From assembly GCA_015259035.1 (NCBI GenBank), contig JABZHC010000033.1, positions 1-9,828 on the forward strand: a stretch of 9,828 nucleotides of DNA. The letters are read 5' to 3'. This DNA comes from Atopobium sp. GTDB taxonomy: Bacteria > Actinomycetota > Coriobacteriia > Coriobacteriales > Atopobiaceae. Position numbers and translations under genes: made by a program. Positions 1-5,931 of the stretch are shown piece by piece (the stretch's first letter is position 1; the number at the start of each line of letters is the position of its first letter). The notes under the pieces were generated by a model. It was not told the DNA's origin. It saw nothing but the letters and a program-made list of their open reading frames with translations, and searched no databases.

Positions 1-12
1 TCTTGGCTGCAT

Positions 13-45
13 AAAAATAACGTAGCAGCCATATAAACTGCTACG
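13..45 (-). terminator. Probable intrinsic terminator downstream of mscL
   Basis: An 8-bp perfect inverted repeat, CGTAGCAG (21-28) and CTGCTACG (38-45), encloses a 9-nt loop. Read on the minus strand, the stem is followed at once by TTATTTTT (20 to 13), which fits a rho-independent terminator for the mscL transcript. It lies about 108 nt beyond the mscL stop. The stem is only moderately GC-rich and the T-run is interrupted, so its strength is uncertain. A second inverted repeat, GGCTGC (5-10) with GCAGCC (25-30), overlaps it and cannot form at the same time. Apart from these repeats and a weak AT-rich one at 108-123, I see nothing in the first 153 nt. Confidence 0.5.
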
Positions 46-153
46 CTAAAAAAGTCTAACTTTTGGGGGTCACATCATATGGTATGCCTGCTTTTTTCTT
101 GCCAAACTTTTACGCGTGTAAAAGAACGGTGATGTAAAGCTTAGAGTTGAAAC

Positions 154-603
154 TTACGCAGCGTGTGCGCCGCCCTCAATCTCGCCAGTGCAGTGTGGGC
201 AGCGAGTTGCACCTTCTTTAACCTCTTCAAGGCAGTGTGGGCAGTGTGGAGCTGCGACTTCTTCAACAGCCTCCTCTTCGTCCTTCTTAAGCTTGGAAGC
301 CTTCATGAACTTGTTGAGGGCCTTAACCATGCAGAAGACAATAAATGCAATGATCAGAAAGTTGATGATTGCGCTGATGAATGCACCAAAGTCAATGCCG
401 TTCTGGGTACCAGGAACTGGAATGGAAAGACCAGAAACCTCGGTGCCACCACCAGAGATCAGCTTAATAAATGGGTTAATGATGTCATTGACAAGGGAGG
501 TAACAATAGCGGTAAATGCGCCGCCAATGATGATACCAATAGCCATGTCCATAACATTGCCCTGCTGGATAAACTCTTTGAACTCCTCAAAAAACTTTTT
601 CAT
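154..603 (-). CDS. mscL: Large-conductance mechanosensitive channel MscL with C-terminal zinc ribbon
   Basis: MscL forms a homopentameric inner-membrane channel that opens under membrane tension during hypo-osmotic shock and releases solutes. The N-terminus is classic for the family: MKKFFEEFKEFIQQGNVMDM leads into the glycine- and alanine-rich TM1 (about residues 14-44), then a periplasmic loop (about 46-68) and TM2 (about 72-97), followed by a basic KASKLKK segment. The usual C-terminal helical bundle is replaced by an acidic linker (about 108-117) and a four-cysteine knuckle, CPHC (121-124) and CPHC (135-138), typical of a small zinc ribbon. I chose the ATG at 603 (149 aa) because GAAAGGG lies five bases upstream and the product then begins exactly where MscL normally begins; an in-frame ATG at 645 lacks both features. 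It follows the M32 peptidase gene on the same strand after 61 nt with no terminator between them, so the two could be co-transcribed. Family identity is certain; the zinc-ribbon role is unknown. Confidence 0.95.
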   Translation of the reverse strand: MKKFFEEFKEFIQQGNVMDMAIGIIIGGAFTAIVTSLVNDIINPFIKLISGGGTEVSGLSIPVPGTQNGIDFGAFISAIINFLIIAFIVFCMVKALNKFMKASKLKKDEEEAVEEVAAPHCPHCLEEVKEGATRCPHCTGEIEGGAHAA

Positions 604-664
604 TTCATCCCTTTCGTTTAGTTGGTAGAGGATAGATATTTCCACTCGTGTCTATGGCTTGTGC

Positions 665-2221
665 TTATGAACTGGTTAGACCATAGATGTGAGAGTATTT
701 GTCAGTCAGATACTTGGTGTAGTAGTGAACGTCAAAAGGCTCACCGCATGCGCCCATGATGAGCTCCTTGGAGTCCTTTGCGCGACCCCAGGTCCAAATA
801 CGGCTACCCAGCCACTCTCTAATAGGAGCAAAGTCTCCAGATGCGCAGACGGCGTCAAAGTCCATACCCTCAGCAATCATGGCGTGTTTGTACTGCGCGC
901 CATACGCACTACCAAGTGCATAGGTTGGGAAGTAGCCAAACTCACCCCATGACCAGTGGACATCCTGAAGAGCGCCCTCGGTGTTGTTTGGAACCGTGAC
1001 GCCCAGGTACTGCTTGTACTTCTCGGCCCAAAGAGCTGGAACATCCTTTGCGGTAATTTCGCCAGACAAAAGTGCCTGCTCCATCTCATAACGGATGAGG
1101 ATGTGCAGCGGATACGTGAGCTCGTCTGCCTCGGTGCGGATGAGGCTTGGCTGTACTTTGTTAGCTGCCGAGAAGAGCTGGAAGGCAGTAACGCGATTCA
1201 GCTGGCCAGGGAAGTGCTTGCGCATAAGTTGAATGAGAGGCTCAGCAAATGCTTCAGAAAGGCCAACGTAGTTCTCAAAGAACCTAGACTGGGACTCGTG
1301 CATGCCCATAGAAGTGCCAGTGCTCAGAGAGGTAAAACGATACTCCCAGTTAATTCCCTGCTCGTAGAGTGCGTGGCCGTTCTCATGCAGCATGGAATAG
1401 ACATTGGAGAGCACGTTATTCTCGTAAGCGTGGCTAGCAACCATGACAAAGCCGATACCAGGGCCACCAGTGTAAGGGTGCTCAGTTTTGCCAAGCCAAT
1501 AAGCGTCCTCGTCAAGACCCTGGAGCTTTACCAGGTCTTTTGCAAGATCCCACTGACGGTTGACATCAAACTTACCCTCAAGAGGCTTAGTGCTTGGCTG
1601 ACGCTTAGAAGCCATACAATCAGCAACAAGAGGAACTACCACTTCTTTAACGTTATTGAAGAAAGTGTTATAGAACTCTCTATTGGTGCCGTGCTCAAAA
1701 TCGCTGAGTAAGAGATCATATGGGTCTTTGGAAGCATCGCGTGCTTGGCACATCTCTTTGCGAAGCTCAATTAAGCTATCCAGCTTTGGAGCAAAGAGTG
1801 ACCAGTCATCGCTGTTCTTTGCCTGCTCCCAGACCTCATTAGCCTCTGTGGTAAGACGAACAAAGTTGCTCTGAAGCTCAACAGGTACATCTACCAGCTG
1901 GCTTCTATCGCGACGAAGAATTTTAACTTGTGCGCGATGAGTCTCATCAAGTAGAGCGCGATTCTCGTGAAGTCTATCAAGCAGCGCGCCAACAGCAGGA
2001 TCACAGAGGGTCTCCTGGACCTGCTCGCCAAGGATTGCCAGGGCTTCTCCGCGCTCTTCAGCAGCCTTTTTTGGATCGATACATGGTCCAAAAGAGCCAA
2101 TCTCATTAGCTGCGTAGTTGAGAGCAAAGAGCTTCTTCTCAAGTTCATCAAGTTTAGCGATATCATCGCGGGGATTTGAAAGCGCTGCGTTCAATTCAAC
2201 AGTGTTATGTGCGCTGTCCAT
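665..2221 (-). CDS. M32-family zinc carboxypeptidase (carboxypeptidase Taq type)
   Basis: This is a cytoplasmic metallocarboxypeptidase that removes C-terminal residues from peptides, probably in peptide recycling. At 518 aa it has normal family length and no signal peptide. Signature elements in order: HPY (248-250, the family HPF); HENGH (279-283), the HExxH zinc motif with H279 and H283 as ligands and E280 as general base; HES (308-310) with E309 as third ligand; IRTEAD (361-366); and GALQDVHW (416-423), matching GxxQDxHW. The DxRxT motif expected shortly after HPF is not visible: residues 251-266 read TGGPGIGFVMVASHAY instead, with the reading frame continuous on both sides, so this is divergence and not a frameshift. 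The ATG at 2221 has AGAGAGGA five bases upstream. The gene diverges from the aminotransferase gene across 196 nt and precedes mscL. Family assignment is firm; substrate preference cannot be told from sequence. Confidence 0.93.
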   Translation of the reverse strand: MDSAHNTVELNAALSNPRDDIAKLDELEKKLFALNYAANEIGSFGPCIDPKKAAEERGEALAILGEQVQETLCDPAVGALLDRLHENRALLDETHRAQVKILRRDRSQLVDVPVELQSNFVRLTTEANEVWEQAKNSDDWSLFAPKLDSLIELRKEMCQARDASKDPYDLLLSDFEHGTNREFYNTFFNNVKEVVVPLVADCMASKRQPSTKPLEGKFDVNRQWDLAKDLVKLQGLDEDAYWLGKTEHPYTGGPGIGFVMVASHAYENNVLSNVYSMLHENGHALYEQGINWEYRFTSLSTGTSMGMHESQSRFFENYVGLSEAFAEPLIQLMRKHFPGQLNRVTAFQLFSAANKVQPSLIRTEADELTYPLHILIRYEMEQALLSGEITAKDVPALWAEKYKQYLGVTVPNNTEGALQDVHWSWGEFGYFPTYALGSAYGAQYKHAMIAEGMDFDAVCASGDFAPIREWLGSRIWTWGRAKDSKELIMGACGEPFDVHYYTKYLTDKYSHIYGLTSS

Positions 2222-2264
2222 AAAAATCCTCTCTACAAAATTTAGGAGCGACCAGTATGTTTGC

Positions 2265-2280
2265 CGGTTATATGTAACCG
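2265..2280. promoter_or_regulatory. Inverted repeat in divergent intergenic region
   Basis: CGGTTA (2265-2270) and TAACCG (2275-2280) form a perfect 6-bp inverted repeat around TATG. It sits 44 nt upstream of the M32 peptidase start and about 140 nt upstream of the aminotransferase start, a reasonable place for a regulator bound near the peptidase promoter. I could not identify convincing -35/-10 pairs on either strand of 2222-2417, so the promoters are not annotated. A repeat this short could arise by chance. Confidence 0.3.
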
Positions 2281-2363
2281 TTTAGCAATTGCGTCATATT
2301 TTACCCTGTTATTTATTGATATTTGAGCGATACTAAAAAGACTACGTCCTAAAACAATAAGCA

Positions 2364-2395
2364 CATCTTTTCGGCACAATTTTTGCCTAAAGATG
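2364..2395 (+). promoter_or_regulatory. Leader hairpin just before the aminotransferase ribosome-binding site
   Basis: CATCTTT (2364-2370) pairs with AAAGATG (2389-2395), and inside it GGCA (2373-2376) pairs with TGCC (2384-2387). The result is an 11-bp imperfect stem with a small internal bulge and a 7-nt loop. It ends five bases before the Shine-Dalgarno TAAGGAG (2401-2407). No T-run follows, so it is not a simple terminator. It may be a DNA operator or a 5' mRNA structure controlling translation of the three-gene operon. Confidence 0.4.
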
Positions 2396-2417
2396 GCCTG
2401 TAAGGAGTAAGAGTTCT

Positions 2418-3716
2418 ATGGATGACAGCAGAATCTCGTTTGACGTATGGAGTGATCTGTACGCAGAGCGTGTTCAAACCATGCGAAAGAGCGAAGTACG
2501 AGATTTGTTTGCGGCCCTGTCTCGTCCAGGCGTCATTGCGCTGTCTGGTGGCCTACCAGACATTTCTTCGCTGCCACTTGATCAGGTTGCAGAGTGCGCT
2601 CGACGCTGCGTTGCTGTTGAGGGTCTCAGGTCTCTTCAGTACGGCAACTCTGATGGCCGTATTGAGTGCAGAAGGACCATTTGCAAGATTTTAGCTGCTC
2701 AGGGCGTTGAGGCTGATCCTGACGAGATGATTTTGACTTCTGGTTCCCAGCAGGCGCTTGATTTCTTGGGCCGTGTCTTTCTTAACCCAGGGGACGATAT
2801 TATCTGTGAGGGTCCAAGCTATCTCGGCGCGTTCCAGGCATTTTCCGCGTATGAGCCTACTGTTCACACCATTGATATGGATGAAGAAGGCATTAGGACA
2901 GATCTTCTCGAGGCAAAGCTTAAAGAGCTTGCAAGCCAAGGTAGAAAGCCTAAGTTCATCTACGTTATTCCTAACTTTAACAATCCTGCCGGCATCACCA
3001 TGTCTATGCCAAGGCGTCTGCGCCTTCTTGAGCTGGCGCGCCAGTACAACATCCCTGTTGTTGAGGATGATCCGTATGGTCTTATCCGCTTTGAGGGAGA
3101 AGATCTAACACGCCTTAAGACGCTTGATCCAAATGTCATTTATTTGGGAACCACGTCAAAGATTTTTGCCCCTGGACTGCGCTTAGCTTGGATGGTTGCA
3201 CCTCGTCATTTCCTTGAGCGCATCAACCTTGCTAAGTCTGGTTCTGACCTTTGTACCAGCCCCTTTAACATGATTCTTGCCGAGCACTACTTCAATGAGG
3301 TTGATTGGCAGGCGGCTCTTGAGGTATCTAAGTCTCGCTATAAAGAGAGAAAAGACGCCATGCTCGCAGCGCTTGCAGAGTTCTTCCCCAAAGACGTTAC
3401 CTGGACTAAGCCAGAGGGTGGTTTGTTCCTGTGGGTAACCTTCCCGCCATACCTCAATACTGAGCAGTTGCTTCCTCGTGCAATTGAAGAGGGAGTTGCC
3501 TTTGTACCAGGTGTTTATTGCTATCCTGACCAGCGTATTAGTTCAAGTATGCGCCTGTGCTACTCATTTGAGACGCCAGAGCGCATCCACGAGGCAATCC
3601 GCAGGCTGTCTTTGTGCGTCCAAGATCGCATGGCGCTGTATCGCGCATTCCTAGAGGCGGGCGCTCTACCTGAGTCTTCTCATTGTGAATCTCAATCCTC
3701 TGCAAGGGAGTGTTAA
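2418..3716 (+). CDS. PLP-dependent aminotransferase, fold type I, MocR/2-aminoadipate-like, without DNA-binding domain
   Basis: Predicted cytoplasmic class I/II aminotransferase that moves an amino group between an amino acid and a 2-oxo acid. Visible motifs: ALSGGLPD near residue 41 (substrate-side loop); TSGSQQALD at 107-115 (PLP phosphate-binding turn); PNFNNPAG (185-192) with N189 facing the cofactor; EDDPYG (216-221), where D217 and Y220 match the pair that contacts the pyridine ring and O3'; SKIFAPGLR (247-255) with K248 as Schiff-base lysine; and R379 in SSMRLCYSF as the substrate carboxylate-binding arginine. All key residues are present. This layout matches the LysN/aromatic aminotransferase group and the C-terminal domain of MocR/PdxR regulators, but no winged-helix domain precedes it, so it should be an enzyme. 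Length is 432 aa, with a short polar tail rich in Ser and Cys. TAAGGAG lies 10 nt before the ATG. The stop is 2 nt before the next gene's ATG, so translation is probably coupled. The substrate cannot be assigned. Confidence 0.9.
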   Translation: MDDSRISFDVWSDLYAERVQTMRKSEVRDLFAALSRPGVIALSGGLPDISSLPLDQVAECARRCVAVEGLRSLQYGNSDGRIECRRTICKILAAQGVEADPDEMILTSGSQQALDFLGRVFLNPGDDIICEGPSYLGAFQAFSAYEPTVHTIDMDEEGIRTDLLEAKLKELASQGRKPKFIYVIPNFNNPAGITMSMPRRLRLLELARQYNIPVVEDDPYGLIRFEGEDLTRLKTLDPNVIYLGTTSKIFAPGLRLAWMVAPRHFLERINLAKSGSDLCTSPFNMILAEHYFNEVDWQAALEVSKSRYKERKDAMLAALAEFFPKDVTWTKPEGGLFLWVTFPPYLNTEQLLPRAIEEGVAFVPGVYCYPDQRISSSMRLCYSFETPERIHEAIRRLSLCVQDRMALYRAFLEAGALPESSHCESQSSAREC

Positions 3717-3718
3717 GT

Positions 3719-4720
3719 ATGGCTACAAAAGTTGCTGTCATTATGGGTGGAGCCTCATTTGAGAGGAACTTCTCGCTCAAAAGTGGAGCTCTTGTCTCTG
3801 AGGCTTTGGAGAAGCGCGGGTATGAGGTATTACCACTTGATGCTGACGCACACCTGGTAGACACCCTTCGTGCCGAGAAACCCGATGTTGCGTTTGTGTG
3901 CCTTCACGGCGCGGGCGGAGAAGACGGTGCGGTACCTGCACTTTTGGAGTTCCTCAAGATTCCGTATGTGGGCTCAAGGCCTGCATCTTGTAGGGCAGCC
4001 TGGAACAAGGCTGACATGCCGTTTATTGTGCGCCAGGCCTGGTCAAAGGAGGAGTCTGAGGTCATCTGGCCTCCTCAGATTGTGCTGACTGCCAGTGCGT
4101 TTAAAGATCTTGGAGCCGCAGCTGCTCTAGATCTGGTTCCCGAGCGCCTTGGTGGCGGCGTTGGCTTCCCTCTAGCGGTCAAGCCCGTTCATGGCGGCTC
4201 GGCTATGGGCCTTTCTAAGGTTGACAGCGCTGACCAGCTTGGACCAGCACTTCTCGGCGCACTTGGTTTTGACGACTCCGTCATTATCCAGCAGTGGGTT
4301 GATGGCGTTGAAGTAAGCGTTACCGTGCTCTCTGACGCAGATGGCGAGAAAACCCTGCCACCAGTAGAGATTTCAGTGACCAAGGGTATTTACGACACGG
4401 ATGCTCGTCTTGATCCAGAGCGTATTCAGCACTTTTGCCCAGTTCGTCCTGAGTCTTTGGCAGCACTTGGCGCAGATCCAGCCGCTGCTCGTGAGGCTCT
4501 TGAGCGCGCAGCTCTTGAGGTGTACACCGCTTATGGCTGCAGAGATCTTGCTCGTATTGATTTTATTTGGGATGGACATCACGTTATGGTCATGGGTCTG
4601 AAGACATTCCCAGGACTCACTGAGACCTCCCTTGTTCCAATGGCTATTGAGGCTGCAGGATACGCTGTTGAAGACGTTCTTGCGCAACTTGTTGAGTGTG
4701 CGCTTAAGCGCGGCAACTAG
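3719..4720 (+). CDS. D-alanine--D-alanine ligase-like ATP-grasp protein with altered active site
   Basis: The whole 333-aa product aligns with Ddl, the cytoplasmic ATP-dependent enzyme that makes D-Ala-D-Ala for peptidoglycan. Preserved: VAVIMGG and E15 in ASFERNFSL, LHGAGGEDG (62-70), K97, K155 in AVKPVHGGSAMGLSKV with S161, E198, R279 and D281 in ARIDF, and S304 in TSLVP. Changed relative to my recollection of E. coli DdlB: the magnesium-ligating Glu270 and Asn272 become G293 and K295 (GLKTFPG in place of ExNTxPG), Lys215-Tyr216 become R230-L231, Glu180 becomes Q191, and the SMDK stretch reads AWNK. D281 alone remains of the usual metal ligands. This points to a divergent paralogue that may be inactive or have another substrate; a true but unusual Ddl is not excluded. 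I chose the ATG at 3719 because AAGGGAG (3704-3710) sits 8 nt upstream; an in-frame GTG at 3710 overlaps that site. It lies 2 nt after the aminotransferase stop and 8 nt before the ROK kinase gene. Confidence 0.85.
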   Translation: MATKVAVIMGGASFERNFSLKSGALVSEALEKRGYEVLPLDADAHLVDTLRAEKPDVAFVCLHGAGGEDGAVPALLEFLKIPYVGSRPASCRAAWNKADMPFIVRQAWSKEESEVIWPPQIVLTASAFKDLGAAAALDLVPERLGGGVGFPLAVKPVHGGSAMGLSKVDSADQLGPALLGALGFDDSVIIQQWVDGVEVSVTVLSDADGEKTLPPVEISVTKGIYDTDARLDPERIQHFCPVRPESLAALGADPAAAREALERAALEVYTAYGCRDLARIDFIWDGHHVMVMGLKTFPGLTETSLVPMAIEAAGYAVEDVLAQLVECALKRGN

Positions 4721-4728
4721 GGGGTTTT

Positions 4729-5697
4729 ATGGAATACGTATTGGGCATTGATGTTGGTGGCACCACCATCAAGCTGGGACTCTTCTCTGCAGAGGGAGAG
4801 CTACTTTCTGAGCAGAAGGTCAAGACGCCCGCACTTGATAACGAGGGCGGTTATCAGACGGTAACCGATGCTATTAAGCTGATTGTTCATGGCCAAAAAG
4901 CAAGCCGCAACGATGTTATTGCGTGTGGTTTGGATATTCCAGGTCCTGTTGCAGATGACGGAACCGTTGGTCTTCTCGCCAATGTAGACATTGATCCTGA
5001 GGGATTGGTGCAGGCAATCAATATGTGCCTGCCAAACGCAACCATCGCGTTTGTCAACGATGCTAACGCCGCTGCTCTGGGCGAAGCGTGGGCTGGCGTT
5101 GCTGTGGGCGTGCCGTCGTTTGTGCTGATTGCGCTGGGCACCGGCGTTGGTGCAGGTGTTGTTGTAGACGGCAAGCTTGCTGCAGGTGCTTTTGGTGCGG
5201 GCGGTGAGATTGGTCACATCATTGTTGAGCCAGAAGAGACGTTGACCTGCGGTTGTGGTCGCCACGGTTGCCTGGAGCAGTATGCTTCTGCTAAGGGTGT
5301 TGTCCGTCTGTACCTGGAGGAATGCGCTTCTCGAGGCGTTGTTCCTGTGACCATTGAGCACGAGACCGATACGGTGTCCGTGTTTAGAGCTCACGCTCAG
5401 GGTGACGAATGCGCAACCCTTGCTATCCATAAGATGTGTCACTACCTGGGCCTTGCTATGGCGCAGGTGTCGTGCGTGGTTGATCCTGCCATGTTCTTGA
5501 TTGGCGGCGGTGTTGCGGGCTCGTTTGCAACGTTTGCTACCGAGCTTCGCGAGTGTTTTGAGCAGTACGCTTTGCCGGTAAGCAAGGGCGCTCGTATTGA
5601 GGCCGCTAGCTTGGGCAATCAGGCTGCAATGTATGGTTGCGCATACGAGGCGCTGCGCCTGAGGCAAGAGCGTTTTGGCCAGGAGAACGCAGAGTAG
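4729..5697 (+). CDS. ROK-family sugar kinase, probable glucokinase
   Basis: Cytoplasmic ATP-dependent hexose kinase of the ROK family, most likely making glucose-6-phosphate. The N-terminal phosphate-binding motif is DVGGTTIK (8-15). The catalytic base is D111 in VNDANAAALGE. The second ATP-site loop is ALGTGVGAGVVVDG (135-148). GEIGH (159-163) followed by CGCGRHGCLE (174-183) gives the ROK zinc site with ligands H163, C174, C176 and C181; E160 and E183 fit the sugar-binding positions. LIGGGVA (257-263) lies in the C-terminal nucleotide-binding part. No helix-turn-helix precedes the kinase domain, so this is an enzyme and not a NagC/XylR-type repressor. Length (322 aa) is typical of ROK glucokinases, but fructo-, manno- or N-acetylhexosamine kinase activity cannot be ruled out. 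The ribosome-binding site AGGGGG overlaps the preceding gene's stop codon, 8 nt away, so it is the third gene of the operon. A strong terminator follows 153 nt after its stop. Confidence 0.92.
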   Translation: MEYVLGIDVGGTTIKLGLFSAEGELLSEQKVKTPALDNEGGYQTVTDAIKLIVHGQKASRNDVIACGLDIPGPVADDGTVGLLANVDIDPEGLVQAINMCLPNATIAFVNDANAAALGEAWAGVAVGVPSFVLIALGTGVGAGVVVDGKLAAGAFGAGGEIGHIIVEPEETLTCGCGRHGCLEQYASAKGVVRLYLEECASRGVVPVTIEHETDTVSVFRAHAQGDECATLAIHKMCHYLGLAMAQVSCVVDPAMFLIGGGVAGSFATFATELRECFEQYALPVSKGARIEAASLGNQAAMYGCAYEALRLRQERFGQENAE

Positions 5698-5705
5698 ATG
5701 CGTTC

Positions 5706-5780
5706 GCCTACGACTGAGGTGCGCATTCTTGGCGATGGCACGCTCTTGAAGAGCGCGGCCTACGATTGAGGTTTGCGTTT
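5706..5780. repeat. Imperfect direct repeat and small hairpin in the 3' region of the ROK operon
   Basis: A 23-nt segment beginning GCCTACGACTGAGGT at 5706 recurs at 5758 as GCCTACGATTGAGGT, with 18 of 23 positions identical and a 52-nt period. Between them CGCTCTT (5741-5747) and AAGAGCG (5749-5755) form a perfect inverted repeat. No coding potential is apparent. The shared core GAGGTKYGCR (5716-5725 and 5768-5777) reappears twice after fruK. The 234-nt gap between the kinase and fruA holds this repeat, a 12-bp palindrome TTTTACGTAAAA (5827-5838), the terminator and the candidate fru operator. Confidence 0.4.
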
Positions 5781-5850
5781 CTCGCCAGCCGCAACGCTTC
5801 TGCGAAACATAACTTACTGACTGATTTTTTACGTAAAAGTATGGTCATTT

Positions 5851-5884
5851 AAGCTGCTCAGTGCTAACATTGAGCAGCTTTTTT
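5851..5884 (+). terminator. Strong rho-independent terminator after the ROK operon
   Basis: AAGCTGCTCA (5851-5860) and TGAGCAGCTT (5871-5880) form a perfect 10-bp stem with a 10-nt loop, running directly into TTTTTT (5879-5884). This ends the aminotransferase/ligase-like/kinase transcript and insulates fruA, which starts 47 nt later. Confidence 0.9.
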
Positions 5885-5888
5885 GGTT

Positions 5889-5911
5889 GTGTTTGGAACA
5901 ATTCCGAACAC
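5889..5911 (+). promoter_or_regulatory. Candidate operator of the fructose module
   Basis: Two 10-nt arms, GTGTTTGGAA (5889-5898) and TTCCGAACAC (5902-5911), are complementary at 9 of 10 positions (the tenth is a G-T pair) and flank CAA. The element lies between the upstream terminator and the fruA Shine-Dalgarno, where a DeoR- or LacI-type fructose regulator would be expected to bind. No regulator gene is in the window. The fruA promoter must overlap this region or the terminator, but I could not pick a convincing -35/-10 pair. Confidence 0.5.
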
Positions 5912-5931
5912 TAGGATGAAAGGGGAGTGCT

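Noticed and set aside
108..123. TTTTAC/GTAAAA inverted repeat as terminator of mscL
   Set aside because: AT-rich 6-bp stem with no T-run on either side in the needed direction; the hairpin at 21-45 is a better candidate.
604..645. Longer N-terminus for MscL from an upstream ATG
   Set aside because: The 14 extra residues are not part of MscL, and the ribosome-binding site is positioned for the ATG at 603.
956..1711. 251-codon open frame on the plus strand
   Set aside because: It lies entirely antisense to the M32 peptidase, whose motifs and ribosome-binding site are clear; its product shows no recognisable domain.
3710..3718. GTG start for the Ddl-like protein
   Set aside because: It overlaps the AAGGGAG site that is correctly spaced for the ATG at 3719.
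4801..5667. 288-codon open frame on the minus strand
   Set aside because: Antisense to the ROK kinase gene; low-complexity product from codon bias on the coding strand.
5814..5842. TTACTG and AAGTAT as a fruA promoter
   Set aside because: Poor -10, and a transcript from it would begin directly at the strong terminator hairpin at 5851-5884, so it could hardly serve fruA.
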